Source: Caryophanales bacterium UBA4682
GTDB taxonomy: Bacteria; Bacillota_I; Bacilli_A; RFN20; CAG-288
Assembly (NCBI GenBank): GCA_002404995.1
Contig: DHKY01000004.1
Location: 150,613 to 214,612 of the forward strand
Length of the DNA stretch: 64,000 bases
Reading direction: 5' to 3'
Both the position numbers and the translations under genes were made by a program. Shown in pieces: positions 6,766-16,832 of this stretch; position 1 is the first letter of the stretch; every line of letters begins with the position of its first letter. A model generated the notes under the pieces. That model ran no database searches, was not told the DNA's origin, and worked only from the letters and a program-made list of their open reading frames with translations.

Positions 6766-9660
6766 CTAGGCTTTCTTGTAGATGGCTAACGGATATTTAT
6801 CGGAGTTGGCTTTTGCGCCCTGGATTTCTGCAGTTCCATTGTAGACAGTGCCATTAACATAGACACCATTAGAATTCTTGATGGAAAGAACACCCTTTTC
6901 ATCATAGGAAACGGAGAAGAGAGAAGTCTTAGAATCTTTCTGATCAGCAAGTAAGGTGTTGTAATGTCCTGAGCTGACAGCAGAATTGAGATACTTTCCA
7001 TTATCTGCATGGAAGTAGTAGGAATCAGCAGCAGTTCCGGCTTCTAATGTAAGAACAGAAGCACCATTCAAATCGGTAATCTTGTTTTCGTTGGCTTCAA
7101 CCTCTACGGCTTTCTGATAGTAATCTTTATTGAGTTTTTCAGCCACAAAGGCGTAGGTCTTACCGCTATTGGAGAAGGTAAGGAGGATTTCATCATTTGC
7201 CTTAATGTCAGCAGTGGAAGAGACCTTGGAATAAGTAACAGGATCAGCAACCGTGACAGCGATATCCTTGGAGAAGAGGACTTTGGCTTCTTTGCCGTCT
7301 TTGGCCGGAGCAGTTATCTTGGCATTAACTGTAGCAGAACCTGCCTTAACGCCAGTAAGCTTCAGCCTGGATTTACTATTACCAGCCGTATCTGCCTCAG
7401 AAGAGGTCTTTTCGGCTTTAACGATTTCCTCATTCGAAGAGGTGAAGGAGACCATGTTGACATAGTCGCTTCCTGTCAAACCGATAGAATCCGCATCCGA
7501 GACCGTGAACTTATACTCAAGCTCAGAGTATGTACCAGTAGTGACCGTGACACCAGCGGAATAATAATCAGAATCGAACTTGACACGGGTCTGAGTGATT
7601 TCAGAAGCAGAAGTGATAAAGAACTTATTAGCCTGATAACCCCAATCGAATCCGATGAAGAAACCAGTAACCGTGTAACGGTTGCCGACCTCGATAGTCG
7701 GGATGGAAGTATAGGCAATATTCTTAGCATCTGATGCTTCAGCGCCATCTAAGGCAAGAACAAAGTTACCCTTGTTATCCGTAGTAACCGTTGTCTTCCA
7801 GGTATAGAGCTTGACTTCGGAAACAGGGGTAGCATCAGCAGCATTATCTTCGCTATTGTAGGCCTTGACATAGCTGTTGGCCTTTTCTTTTGTCCATTCA
7901 TCGGCTTTGCCAATATTGACAACTGGCTTACCGGCTTCGTTTGAATCAAAGACATAGACCTGTTCAGCAGTAACCCGGTAGAACTCAGTCCTTCCTTTAT
8001 AGATGTTGAGAGAAGCGATGATTTCGATATAATCGTTGCTCTTTAAGCTCGGAGCAGCTTTGGAATCGAATTCAGCATAGATGCTTCCGGTTTCATCCGA
8101 GAGGATGGCACCTTTGGAAGTGACAGAAGAGACAATAGCTTTGACACGGACATTGTCTTTATTCGTGTTGAGCTGATTGATCTTCTTGACCGCATGGGCA
8201 GCGACAATAGTAACAGCGACTTCAGCAGTCGTCTCACCGACTGTAGCGGTAATCTTGACAGATCCGGCAGCAACTGCGGTAACAACACCATTGGCATCAA
8301 CAGTGGCCTTCGTCTCATCAGAAGAAGCCCAAGTGACCGTATTGACATTCTTATCTTTATCAGCCTGAGATAAGATATAGGAAGCGGATAGCTTACGGGT
8401 ATTGCCGACATCGAAAGTCAAAGCAGAGGCAGAAGTACGGACAATGGTCTTAGGAGGAATGGTTTCCTCGACCTTAGTCCTGTAGAACTGGACATAGGTG
8501 CTATTCTTGCTTCCAAGCCAGAAGCCTTCGACACTATAGTAATTGCCAATAACAATATCGAAATCAGAATCATTGCTGGGTTCAAGAAGAATTTCAGAGC
8601 CATCAAGGTTAAAGCAGACATAGTTGCCGTTCTTGGAAGCCGTTGCAGACCATTTATAGGAACGCCTATATTCTTTGCTCTTAGAACCATCAGAAGCAGC
8701 ATTAGCAAGATTAGAGGCACCATCCTTTGTCAGTTCAATCGGATCTTTTCCGAAAGGAGTCTCGACCTTATAGCCGATTTTCGTAATGGAGATCGTTCCA
8801 CTGAATTCAAGGACCTTTGCATAAGCCACAACCTTACCAGTGACTTTGACAACATCACCAACGGCATAAGTAGTAGAGGTGTAGACTTCGATTGCAGCCG
8901 TTTCATCCGCGATAATGAAGAACTTGGCTGTCTTTGCGACAATTTCACCACGGACAGTGGCACTACTGACTGCCTTAGTAATCGTGTTAATAGCCTGTGG
9001 CTGAGCAACACTCTTACTGACCTTGATAGAAATCTTGGCGCCTTCTTTATTATTGCTCTTCAGTTTAGCTTCGATGACGACCGTTCCTTCTGCAACACCT
9101 TTGACTACGCCGTTCTCGACAGTAGCTTTCGTGGCATCCGAGGAAGTCCAATCATAGTCTGCGGCATTCTTGTCTTCGCCGTCGACTGCAATATTCCTTT
9201 CCTGGTTGACACCAACTTCGGTATCTTCCGGAACTAAGGTAATCTTCTTTCCGACATAGAAGGAAACAGTATCGGATTTTCCACCGCCAGAAACAGTAAT
9301 CATAACCTCACCAGCACCAACGGGAGAGACATACCTTCCGATGACTTTGGCAACGTTCTCATTCGAAGACTTAACGGTAACCTTCTTCTCATTAATTAAA
9401 GAAGCAATGTTCCTTCCGTCATCGATTGCAATATCAAGCTTGATATTGTTGTCACCGACATAGAAATAATCAGCAAAAGCTTCCTTGTTGGCAATCTGAA
9501 GCGTAGAAAGCTTGAATGGAGCTTCCGTAGCAGGGGTTTCCGTTGCCGGAGCAGTCGGTTGTTCCGATGGCTTTACAGAATCCGAAGTGTTGTTGTTGCA
9601 TGCTGCTAAAGAGACACCAGCAATCAAAGTAAGAAGACTTACCAGAATTTTCTTTTTCAT
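6766..9660 (-). CDS. Large Big2/OB-fold lipoprotein, last gene of importer operon
   Basis: Surface lipoprotein of 964 residues: signal peptide MKKKILVSLLTLIAGVSLAAC with lipobox LAAC, then a Ser/Thr/Pro/Glu linker. Several bacterial Ig-like (Big2) units follow, e.g. DWTSSDATKATVENGVVKG and TWASSDETKATVDANGVVT. Between them are two stretches (about residues 222-295 and 490-560) with the pattern of OB-fold domains of YhcR-type extracellular nucleases (VRGEIVAKTAKFFIIADETA; VRVKAIVSSVTSKGAILSDE). The last ~170 residues may form a separate binding module (FHADNGKYLN). No catalytic motif is seen. Its place after the nuclease suggests it holds or presents substrate, possibly nucleic acid; that is inference. 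Confidence 0.8.
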   Translation of the reverse strand: MKKKILVSLLTLIAGVSLAACNNNTSDSVKPSEQPTAPATETPATEAPFKLSTLQIANKEAFADYFYVGDNNIKLDIAIDDGRNIASLINEKKVTVKSSNENVAKVIGRYVSPVGAGEVMITVSGGGKSDTVSFYVGKKITLVPEDTEVGVNQERNIAVDGEDKNAADYDWTSSDATKATVENGVVKGVAEGTVVIEAKLKSNNKEGAKISIKVSKSVAQPQAINTITKAVSSATVRGEIVAKTAKFFIIADETAAIEVYTSTTYAVGDVVKVTGKVVAYAKVLEFSGTISITKIGYKVETPFGKDPIELTKDGASNLANAASDGSKSKEYRRSYKWSATASKNGNYVCFNLDGSEILLEPSNDSDFDIVIGNYYSVEGFWLGSKNSTYVQFYRTKVEETIPPKTIVRTSASALTFDVGNTRKLSASYILSQADKDKNVNTVTWASSDETKATVDANGVVTAVAAGSVKITATVGETTAEVAVTIVAAHAVKKINQLNTNKDNVRVKAIVSSVTSKGAILSDETGSIYAEFDSKAAPSLKSNDYIEIIASLNIYKGRTEFYRVTAEQVYVFDSNEAGKPVVNIGKADEWTKEKANSYVKAYNSEDNAADATPVSEVKLYTWKTTVTTDNKGNFVLALDGAEASDAKNIAYTSIPTIEVGNRYTVTGFFIGFDWGYQANKFFITSASEITQTRVKFDSDYYSAGVTVTTGTYSELEYKFTVSDADSIGLTGSDYVNMVSFTSSNEEIVKAEKTSSEADTAGNSKSRLKLTGVKAGSATVNAKITAPAKDGKEAKVLFSKDIAVTVADPVTYSKVSSTADIKANDEILLTFSNSGKTYAFVAEKLNKDYYQKAVEVEANENKITDLNGASVLTLEAGTAADSYYFHADNGKYLNSAVSSGHYNTLLADQKDSKTSLFSVSYDEKGVLSIKNSNGVYVNGTVYNGTAEIQGAKANSDKYPLAIYKKA

Positions 9661-9710
9661 AATGAACCTCCCTTTCCTGTGTTGTTATTTCTGAAAAAGT
9701 AATGAATCAT

Positions 9711-10184
9711 CTACTGATGGAAAACGTCATCATTGATGTCTTTTAGAAGGTTTTCGTAGTTTTTCTTCTTACGGAGTCCGAGAACCGTAAGAACGATACC
9801 GGATAAAAGAAGAACAGCAGCTAGTCCGAAGCAAACCCTAGAGACAGAGAATTCCGGACATGTCGTAACCAATTTGAAGTTCTGAGCGGGCTTACGTGCA
9901 AGAAGGAAGAAGATAATTGCTAAGACTGCAAGAATTCCGCCGATAGAAGTGAAGGACCTGCCATAAGCGAACTGATTCCGGGCAATCTGGATCTCAGCAT
10001 GTCCAGCCGCTGAGAGAGATTTCCTCTCAACGCTGTCAAGATGCTTATGAATCAAATGTCCGCAACGAGGGCAGACATAGCTAACTGAAGTGTTCTCATC
10101 GATATCTTCACTCCTAGCTAAGGAAATTCTCTTTTTTTCGAGTTTCTCCTCGTTAATCTTCTTTCCGCAGTGTGAGCAATACAT
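9711..10184 (-). CDS. Zinc-ribbon membrane protein of unknown function
   Basis: 157 residues. The N-terminus has two CxxC pairs (CSHCGK at residue 3 and CPRCGH near residue 38), forming a zinc ribbon, followed by two hydrophobic segments (about residues 83-96, FTSIGGILAVLAIIFFLLA, and residues 115-137) separated by a short loop, and a charged C-terminal tail. GGAGGT precedes the ATG. It lies 3 bases after the nuclease gene and 50 bases before the Big2/OB gene, so it is part of the importer operon. No function is assigned. Confidence 0.8.
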   Translation of the reverse strand: MYCSHCGKKINEEKLEKKRISLARSEDIDENTSVSYVCPRCGHLIHKHLDSVERKSLSAAGHAEIQIARNQFAYGRSFTSIGGILAVLAIIFFLLARKPAQNFKLVTTCPEFSVSRVCFGLAAVLLLSGIVLTVLGLRKKKNYENLLKDINDDVFHQ

Positions 10185-10187
10185 CGG

Positions 10188-11636
10188 TTATTTGACCTCC
10201 GTGAATTCTGTGTTGTTACGGCAGACAATCTGGTAGGAAATCTTGCTGGTGGATTTATGGTAGGAATAGATGCCTTTCAGATTGAAGGTCTTTCCGACAA
10301 ACTGTTCCGGAGAGCTATAAGTCGAACCGCTCTCATTGGTGTAAACAAACGGAAGGTAGACAGAGAAGCCAAGCGAATTGCCGAGATTGTTTCGAACAGT
10401 GAGAGTCCAATTGCCACTATCATCCTTATAGGCGCTTTCAACCTGGACAGGATCCTCTACATCCACACGGGAATAGAGATATTCGAAGCTCTGGTTTTCC
10501 CTATCGCTTTGAATCTGGCTTGTCGTCTTTTCAAACGTGTGCGGATAATGCTCAATATCAGTAGGATCATTATTGTCCTCTGCACTGATAATCACCTTTG
10601 CATCATCTTCGCTTTTCGAAGTATACTTGAAGCTTCCGCCAGAGGCCTGGAAGCCGAAGGTTTCACTATCGGTTGCAACACCGCAAACCTGGAGATAAGC
10701 ACCGGTCTTTGTGAATTTTGTCGGAATAGCAGACCTTCCAGTATAGAAGTTAAGACCAGCATATTCGCCGTAATCATATTTACCGCCATCCTCTTTAGAG
10801 AAATACTCGGTCAGATAGAGGGTATTGTTTGCATAAGAAGTAACCGTTGCGGTGAAACGGATATTCTTGCCAGCAAACGAATTTGTTCTTGACGGATCTT
10901 TGAGGCAAGCCTCAATTTCGCGCTTGATATCGAGCAAGGAGACATCCTCGTAAGCACCATAATTGAAGAGGGGATCCGGTTGGTCGGAGAACAGATTCAG
11001 CTTCAGATTACGTGCCTGTTTCTCGGCATCGTAGAAAATCTTGGAAATCTCATCGCCGAGATTCGCGACATTCTTGACGTTAGACCAGCCTTCCTGGACA
11101 AGGAGAAGATTCAGCATCTCCCTTTCATCCATCGCAGCATTCTTCTTGGAAGTGTTGATCCAGATACAGCAGACATAACGGCTGCCAGTGGAGTCCACCT
11201 GCGGAACACCATCGGTCAAAGAGTCGGAAGAAATGACAATCGTGCCATTCTGATTGGCTTCTTTGAGCTTCTCAGTCGTGAAGTTGCTGGCACCTTTGCC
11301 ATATGGCTGGATTTTTCCAGTCGATTCTGGAGTATCAATACCGAAGAAACGTGCTTTGATGACGGTGCTTTTATCCTGAAGATAGAAATGAGCCGTATCG
11401 CCATCAATCGGAGTCTTGAGCGTTACCTGTTCGATACCATCGGTCAAGAAGTTCTTGTTCTTGTATTCACGCCTAAGAGGAACCTTGGCAGCATAATCGA
11501 TTTTTTCTCCAGTCGGAGTATTTTCACTTGCCGAAGGAGTAGGATTTTCGCTCACTTGATCCGATGGTTTGTTTCCCTGGCAGGATGCCAAGGAGAGAAG
11601 CAAGGGAAGGAGAAGGATTAATTTAAGATTCTTCAT
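10188..11636 (-). CDS. Thermonuclease-type (SNase) lipoprotein
   Basis: Predicted Ca-dependent, sugar-nonspecific surface nuclease, 482 residues. Signal peptide with lipobox LASC; linker; then the SNase domain at about residues 60-215: TPIDGDTAHFYL (metal-binding Asp), KARFFGIDTPES (catalytic Arg and Glu) and STGSRYVCCIWI (second catalytic Arg). Both catalytic Arg codons are CGT. The remaining ~250 residues look like OB-type or all-beta binding domains (IRFTATVTSYANNTLYLTEY). It is immediately downstream of two binding lipoproteins. Mycoplasmas have a similar arrangement of membrane nuclease next to an ABC importer, where a role in nucleic-acid scavenging was proposed. Confidence 0.88.
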   Translation of the reverse strand: MKNLKLILLLPLLLSLASCQGNKPSDQVSENPTPSASENTPTGEKIDYAAKVPLRREYKNKNFLTDGIEQVTLKTPIDGDTAHFYLQDKSTVIKARFFGIDTPESTGKIQPYGKGASNFTTEKLKEANQNGTIVISSDSLTDGVPQVDSTGSRYVCCIWINTSKKNAAMDEREMLNLLLVQEGWSNVKNVANLGDEISKIFYDAEKQARNLKLNLFSDQPDPLFNYGAYEDVSLLDIKREIEACLKDPSRTNSFAGKNIRFTATVTSYANNTLYLTEYFSKEDGGKYDYGEYAGLNFYTGRSAIPTKFTKTGAYLQVCGVATDSETFGFQASGGSFKYTSKSEDDAKVIISAEDNNDPTDIEHYPHTFEKTTSQIQSDRENQSFEYLYSRVDVEDPVQVESAYKDDSGNWTLTVRNNLGNSLGFSVYLPFVYTNESGSTYSSPEQFVGKTFNLKGIYSYHKSTSKISYQIVCRNNTEFTEVK

Positions 11637-11638
11637 AT

Positions 11639-13144
11639 CTACCTCGATAATTTAGTCTGGTTTTCCGCATCGGCGAAAGCACCATCAATGGTTTTCTTGC
11701 CCCTCAATGCCTGAACCATCAAGCCTTTGACCTCTTCACGGGCCTTTGCAGAGCCTTTGAAGCAAGGGGTATTCAAATAGCTGCCGCTGATTTTGTCTTT
11801 GACAACTTTCTGAACTTCACCAAGTGTCTCGCCTTCGTTGCAGTATTCGATGAATTCTTCGGTCTGATAGCAGGACTCACGGACAGGAGAGTAGCCTTGA
11901 GAATAATAGAGGGCAAGATCAAGGTTGACTGTCGTAGAAGTCAGATATTTAAGGAACTTCCAGGCATACTTGACCTTCCTTCCGTCTTCATCGTCCTTGG
12001 TCTTAAGAAGAGTCAAAGTAACACCCTGGGTAATGTATTTCGGATTGTTGTTGGCATAAGGAACCTTAGCAACACCGACAGTGAAATTATCGCCAGAAGG
12101 AATCGTGTATCCAGAACCTCCGGACGAACCGATATTGAAGAGGACTTCGCCTGTTTTGAAAAGATCCGATCCGTATTTGTTATCGTTCGTGCCTTTCGTG
12201 CAGAAGACCTTATTGTCGTAGTCGGCTTTCAAATCTCGAACAAAGGCTTTTGCCTCAGGATTGTTGAATTCGATTTTGCCTTTTCCGTTCTCGATAGAGG
12301 TGTAAGGAATATTCCGCTGATAGCATTGGGAAATGAAGAAGTTATCATCCGAGTCATAGCAGAAAGGATATTGGAGATTATCTCCAGCCTTTCCTTTATA
12401 GCTTCCGTTTTTGATGTTCTTTGCCACATAACGGCAGAAATTCCTGAACTCATCATAGGATAAGTCATCCCTGAAGGAGAGAAGCTGATCCGAATTCCTG
12501 CCAAGATGTTCATCCTCATTGTATTGGCTGAGAATGCTTGCCGTCAGCTCTTTATTGTAGAAGATAACCTCGGTGGACTTCAGAACCGGAAGAGAATACC
12601 TTCCTTCCCGGATATAATGCTGGCCCTCGTCATAGAAGGCGGGAAGGAAATCCGAGGCCTCGCCATCGCCGATATAGCTTTCCTTGCCAAAACCGATTTT
12701 CTCGTCCGTAGCAAGTTCTGCTAAATTGACGACATATTTTCCAGGGACAGACTCTGCAGCAATATAATCCGCAACATGATCTGGATAAGCGACGGCAATG
12801 GTCGGAAAGTCACCCGTGTTGAAGCCGCTCACAATCTTATTGTGGATATCGGCATAGGATCCTTGGTAGGCATCCTGACCGGCATTGATGGAAATATCAA
12901 CACCTTCGTTTTCCTTTACGAGCTTTGCAAACTCATCGGCTTTATTCTGGAATTCATCCTGAAGTCCGGCACCGAAAGTATGCCACCTGTTGATCTGGAT
13001 GGTTCCTTTTGAGGGCGTGGTCGTCTGACTGGTTCCGCTTCCGGAAGCAGCTCCGCTAGTAGCGGAGCTATTATTTCCAGAACAGGATACCCTTGAACCC
13101 AAAAGGATGGGAAGAAGGGCAAGAATCTTGATTTTCTGTTTCAT
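11639..13144 (-). CDS. ABC importer substrate-binding lipoprotein 2
   Basis: Family 1 extracellular solute-binding lipoprotein, 501 residues. The lipobox is GSMVSC, its Met encoded by AGG. After a Ser/Thr linker come INRWHTFGAGLQ, FNTGDFPTIAVAYPDHVADYI, KSTEVIFYNKEL, FCYDSDDNFFISQ and SPVRESCY, the usual order for sugar/glycerophosphodiester-type binding proteins. Paralogue of the adjacent upstream gene (shared YPDHVA and YDSDDN motifs), so the importer has two receptors. Substrate is not predictable from sequence; a nucleotide or sugar is possible given the neighbouring nuclease. Confidence 0.88.
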   Translation of the reverse strand: MKQKIKILALLPILLGSRVSCSGNNSSATSGAASGSGTSQTTTPSKGTIQINRWHTFGAGLQDEFQNKADEFAKLVKENEGVDISINAGQDAYQGSYADIHNKIVSGFNTGDFPTIAVAYPDHVADYIAAESVPGKYVVNLAELATDEKIGFGKESYIGDGEASDFLPAFYDEGQHYIREGRYSLPVLKSTEVIFYNKELTASILSQYNEDEHLGRNSDQLLSFRDDLSYDEFRNFCRYVAKNIKNGSYKGKAGDNLQYPFCYDSDDNFFISQCYQRNIPYTSIENGKGKIEFNNPEAKAFVRDLKADYDNKVFCTKGTNDNKYGSDLFKTGEVLFNIGSSGGSGYTIPSGDNFTVGVAKVPYANNNPKYITQGVTLTLLKTKDDEDGRKVKYAWKFLKYLTSTTVNLDLALYYSQGYSPVRESCYQTEEFIEYCNEGETLGEVQKVVKDKISGSYLNTPCFKGSAKAREEVKGLMVQALRGKKTIDGAFADAENQTKLSR

Positions 13145-13179
13145 CGGAGTTTTCCTTTCAGGCAGAAAGACAGCCTAGA

Positions 13180-14724
13180 TTACTTAACTGCAAGTAAGCA
13201 AGCATTGTAAGCATCATCAAAGAGCTTGCTGAGTTCTTCCTGATATTCTTCGCCAGTCTTCGTGGAGTTGAGAGAGTTGGTAAGAACGCCGGAAACCTGT
13301 GTACGGGCAGTAGAAGAGCCTAAGAAGGCAGGGGAGACGAATAAGGAATTGAGGACCTTCTCATCCGTGGAATAAGTCCTGTTACGGGCTAAAAGCCTGT
13401 CTAAGGTATTCAGGTCTTTTCCACGGGTAGTGGCAGCTTCCTGATAATCTTCGCTCTCAGTAACGGACTTACGGATGCCCATATAACCAGAGTTGATTGC
13501 CCAGTCTAAGCAGTTCTCTTTATTCGTGATGGTCTTATATAAGAGCCAAGATGCAAGCTTACGGTTCTCATCGTCATGGTCAAGGATGGTCAGAGACGGA
13601 CCCTGGTTGATAATGGCAAGGTCTTTTCCTTCGGCATGCGGAATCGGGGCAACGCCGACATCCCTCGGATTGGAGGAAGAGAACTGATATTTGTAACCAC
13701 CGGTAGAACCGACGGAGAAAAGCGTATTCTGAGTGTTGAAATAAGCGTTGGTGTAGTTGTCTCCGGCAATACCCTTAGTAATCAAATATCCCTTCTCTTT
13801 GTATTCGTGGAACTTGGTAAGAAGGGCCATCCTCTTGGTCTTGTTCTCGCCTTCTCCGAAATCGAAGTGTCCTTTGCCGTCCGCACCGATGGAAGTATAG
13901 CCAATGCCATACTGCTTTGCTAAGGTGATGAAGAGGTTATCATCAGAGTCATAAGCAAAGACAGCGTGATAGGTGTCATCGCTCTTTAAGATCTTCTTGT
14001 CATCCGGAAGCTGAGAATTGTATTTGATTAAGGCCGGGCAGAGCTTATTGAAAAGTTCTTCCCAGGTAAGATTATTGAAATAAGCTTCATCAAGGGATTT
14101 TCCACCATTGATAGAAGAATCGATGGAATGAAGATCAAGTCCGACTAAGACGCCCTTGTTGTAATACCTGGCTTCAGTGGATTTGCAATACGGAACAGAA
14201 TAGGTTCCTTCAACAGCGTAGGCACTTCCCTCTTCTAAGAAGGCAGGATAGATGTCATCCTTATCTTCTTTTGTCCATCCATAGGTGGCGTTGTTGATAT
14301 AGGGATCAAGATTGACAGCTTTGCCGTAGTTGATGTACTCAGCAACATGGTCTGGATAGCACTGGACCCTGTCCGGATAATCGCCAGTAGCAAGCTTAGT
14401 GACGACAGCACTCTTTAATTCGTTGTAACCCATACCGGTCTGGATGGTATTGGTAACCGTGACATTCGGTTCAAGCTTCCTGAATTCATCGATATAGCTC
14501 TGAAGCTGGGCCTGGTTGTTCTGTCCAGTGATGGACCATAATTCGATAGTGGTCTTTTCCTTAATCTGCGGAACATACTCGCCGCTCGTATTGGAATTCT
14601 GGACATCAGAAGCAGTAGGAGCCGGTTCTGCACTCGGTTTCACTTCTCCGGAATCGGAAGAACCATTGTTGCATCCAGTAAGAATCAAAGGCAGTAAGAA
14701 CAGAACAGATAATTTCTTTTTCAT
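13180..14724 (-). CDS. ABC importer substrate-binding lipoprotein 1
   Basis: Family 1 extracellular solute-binding lipoprotein, 514 residues, lipobox LTGC after MKKKLSVLFLLPLI. Motifs: IELWSITGQNNQAQLQSYI, LATGDYPDMVQCYPDHVAEYI, CKSTEARYYNKGVL, FAYDSDDNLFITLA and GGYKYQFSSSNP. The Met in PDMVQ is AGG. AAAGGAGG precedes the ATG. It directly follows the two permease genes, the normal place for the receptor. Two adjacent, diverged receptors suggest that two related ligands share one permease. Confidence 0.9.
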   Translation of the reverse strand: MKKKLSVLFLLPLILTGCNNGSSDSGEVKPSAEPAPTASDVQNSNTSGEYVPQIKEKTTIELWSITGQNNQAQLQSYIDEFRKLEPNVTVTNTIQTGMGYNELKSAVVTKLATGDYPDRVQCYPDHVAEYINYGKAVNLDPYINNATYGWTKEDKDDIYPAFLEEGSAYAVEGTYSVPYCKSTEARYYNKGVLVGLDLHSIDSSINGGKSLDEAYFNNLTWEELFNKLCPALIKYNSQLPDDKKILKSDDTYHAVFAYDSDDNLFITLAKQYGIGYTSIGADGKGHFDFGEGENKTKRMALLTKFHEYKEKGYLITKGIAGDNYTNAYFNTQNTLFSVGSTGGYKYQFSSSNPRDVGVAPIPHAEGKDLAIINQGPSLTILDHDDENRKLASWLLYKTITNKENCLDWAINSGYMGIRKSVTESEDYQEAATTRGKDLNTLDRLLARNRTYSTDEKVLNSLFVSPAFLGSSTARTQVSGVLTNSLNSTKTGEEYQEELSKLFDDAYNACLLAVK

Positions 14725-14772
14725 CAGATCAATCCTCCTTTTAATTTATATTGTTTGATCTTGAAGACAGAT

Positions 14773-15753
14773 TTAGCCTTTAATACCAGCACGGCCAACA
14801 CCGCGCCTGATATATTTACGGAAAACGACGAAGAGAAGGAACAGAGGAACCGTAACGAATACCGTAGCAGCCATCTGGTATCCATAGCTCGTCCTTCCGG
14901 TATCGACATCGGTGAACGCCGATCCTCGGAGACCATTGGATATCAAGCGGAAATCAGATTTCGAAGTGACAAGGTTCGGCCAGACATAGGAGTTCCAGGT
15001 ACCCATGAACTTAAGAATCGTAATGGAGATAATGGTAGGAAGTGCAAGAGGGACCCTGACTTTCCATAAGAACGACCAATCGGATTTGCCATCGACTTTG
15101 GCAGAGAGATAAAGCTCATTCGGAATCTGTTTGAAGTTCTGACGAAGCAAATAGATGTAGAAGACCGAGATCCAGAACGGAACAATCATGGCTAGATAAG
15201 CATCCATTCTTGTCTGTCCGGTTCCCGTCCAGCCAAAGGAAGCGACCGTGATATAGTTGGAAATGACCATCCTCTCGCCAGGAATCATCCTAGTCCTTAG
15301 GAATACCCTGAAGACAGCGTCCCGTCCTTTGAAGTTCAGTCGTGCAAAGGCAAAGGCGCCGAGGATTGTCGTAATCAAAGTACCCAGGGTAGAGAAGACG
15401 GCGACAACGAGCGTATTGACCAGGTATTTGGAGAAATCGAATTTGTCTAAGGCATAGACATAGTTCGACCACCTGATGATTGTCGGATAGAAGGTCTGCT
15501 TGGATGCGATGACTTCGCTGTTGGACTTCAGCGAGGTGATGATCCTCCAGTAGAACGGGAAGATCCTCAGCAAGGCTAAGAAACCGATAATGATGTATAG
15601 AAGCGTAATCGAAGCGATATGTCCGATTTTCTGACGACGGCGGATTGTCTCGACAGTTGCGCCGGATTCCTCTAGGGAGAGCTCGATTTCCGGTTTGACT
15701 TTGGATTTCTCGAAGTTTGGATAAGAAGTCTTTTCAATTGCAGTGTTTTCCAT
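14773..15753 (-). CDS. ABC importer permease, MalG/UgpE type
   Basis: Inner-membrane permease of 326 residues with six predicted membrane segments. The EAA loop that contacts the ATPase is present (YLSAKVDGKSDWSFLWKVRVP). Family motifs written with AGG are restored when AGG is Met: FPFYWMIITSLKS, FLMTMMIPGEMMVISNY and KYIMRGVGRAGIKG. The short N-terminal extension (about 45 residues before the first helix) is hydrophilic. AAGGAGG precedes the ATG. It pairs with the MalF-type gene 14 bases upstream. Confidence 0.93.
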   Translation of the reverse strand: MENTAIEKTSYPNFEKSKVKPEIELSLEESGATVETIRRRQKIGHIASITLLYIIIGFLALLRIFPFYWRIITSLKSNSEVIASKQTFYPTIIRWSNYVYALDKFDFSKYLVNTLVVAVFSTLGTLITTILGAFAFARLNFKGRDAVFRVFLRTRMIPGERMVISNYITVASFGWTGTGQTRMDAYLAMIVPFWISVFYIYLLRQNFKQIPNELYLSAKVDGKSDWSFLWKVRVPLALPTIISITILKFMGTWNSYVWPNLVTSKSDFRLISNGLRGSAFTDVDTGRTSYGYQMAATVFVTVPLFLLFVVFRKYIRRGVGRAGIKG

Positions 15754-15767
15754 GATTCAAGACCTCC

Positions 15768-16832
15768 TTAGTAGTGGACCTTCTTCTTACTGACCGCAAG
15801 CTGCAAGACAGTAAAGACAAGAATGATGACGAAGAGGAAGACAGCAGCGGCTGCTGCATAGGTTACATGGTCGCCGATGTTGTTGTAGATGTAGTAGACG
15901 ATGGTGTACCTGTTATAGCTTCCGCTCGTGGTTCCCGGCCCGTTGAACAAACCGACGATGGCAGTGTATTCCTTGAAGGCACCGATGAAGGAGGTGACGA
16001 TGATGTAGAGAATCTGCGGAGACCTTAACGGAACCGTAATCTTCCAAAGAATCTTGGCGGAGCTTGCACCATCGACTTTGGCAGCGTTGTAATACTGCTT
16101 ATCGATGTTCTGAAGTCCGGAGAGGAAGATCAGAATCTTAAACGGAAGGGAAGACCAGATGATATAGAAGCAAAGAGGAAGCATGGCGTGAAGACGATCC
16201 GCGCCGTAAATCCAGTTTGTTTCCGTATGGAAGATATAGTTGATGATACCGTTCTTATCGAAGATGACCGCGAAGACCCTACCGATTGCAATAGCGTTGG
16301 TGACATAAGGAAGGAAGAAGACGGTCTGAAGGAATTTCTTGAAGAAGGGCAGAGCATTCAAACCGACACTGATCAATAAGGCAATCAAGGTCGCAAGCGG
16401 AACCGTGACTAAGACAATAATGAAGGTGTTTGGAATAGCATAGCGGGAGAAATTGACTTCCTGTCCGCCGTTTTCGAGTTTCCTTCCGAAGATAGCACCG
16501 AAGTTCTCCCAAGTGAATCCTTTGTTCGTGCCATCAATCTGGTTGTAGTCTTTCCTAAAGGAAATGGCAATCGTATTAATCAAAGGATAGAGAAGGAAGA
16601 TGACAAGCAAGACGATAACCGGAGCAAGATAGAGCCAGCCTTTCCAGTTGTTCTGGCTGGCAACATCTTCGATTCCGGTCACCTTATACGGCTTCTGGTT
16701 TTTCTTTTTTGGCTTGACTAAGCGGATAACGGTATTGTTTCCTTCCTGATAGCCTTCCGAATAATCCGGACGGGCATCGAAGAAATCGTTATGCGCAGTC
16801 AGGCTCTTTTCCTGGCGGAGCGTATCAGGCAT
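15768..16832 (-). CDS. ABC importer permease, MalF/UgpA type
   Basis: Partner permease, 354 residues from MPDTLRQEK; GGGAG lies 7 bases upstream, and the start overlaps the stop codon of the ATPase gene by 8 bases, indicating translational coupling. An upstream in-frame start at 16880 lies deep inside the ATPase gene and is less likely. A hydrophilic N-terminal region of about 70 residues precedes six membrane segments (WLYLAPVIVLLVIFLLYP is the first). The EAA loop is YYNAAKVDGASSAKILWKITVP. The long cytoplasmic N-terminus is a little unusual. Confidence 0.92.
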   Translation of the reverse strand: MPDTLRQEKSLTAHNDFFDARPDYSEGYQEGNNTVIRLVKPKKKNQKPYKVTGIEDVASQNNWKGWLYLAPVIVLLVIFLLYPLINTIAISFRKDYNQIDGTNKGFTWENFGAIFGRKLENGGQEVNFSRYAIPNTFIIVLVTVPLATLIALLISVGLNALPFFKKFLQTVFFLPYVTNAIAIGRVFAVIFDKNGIINYIFHTETNWIYGADRLHAMLPLCFYIIWSSLPFKILIFLSGLQNIDKQYYNAAKVDGASSAKILWKITVPLRSPQILYIIVTSFIGAFKEYTAIVGLFNGPGTTSGSYNRYTIVYYIYNNIGDHVTYAAAAAVFLFVIILVFTVLQLAVSKKKVHY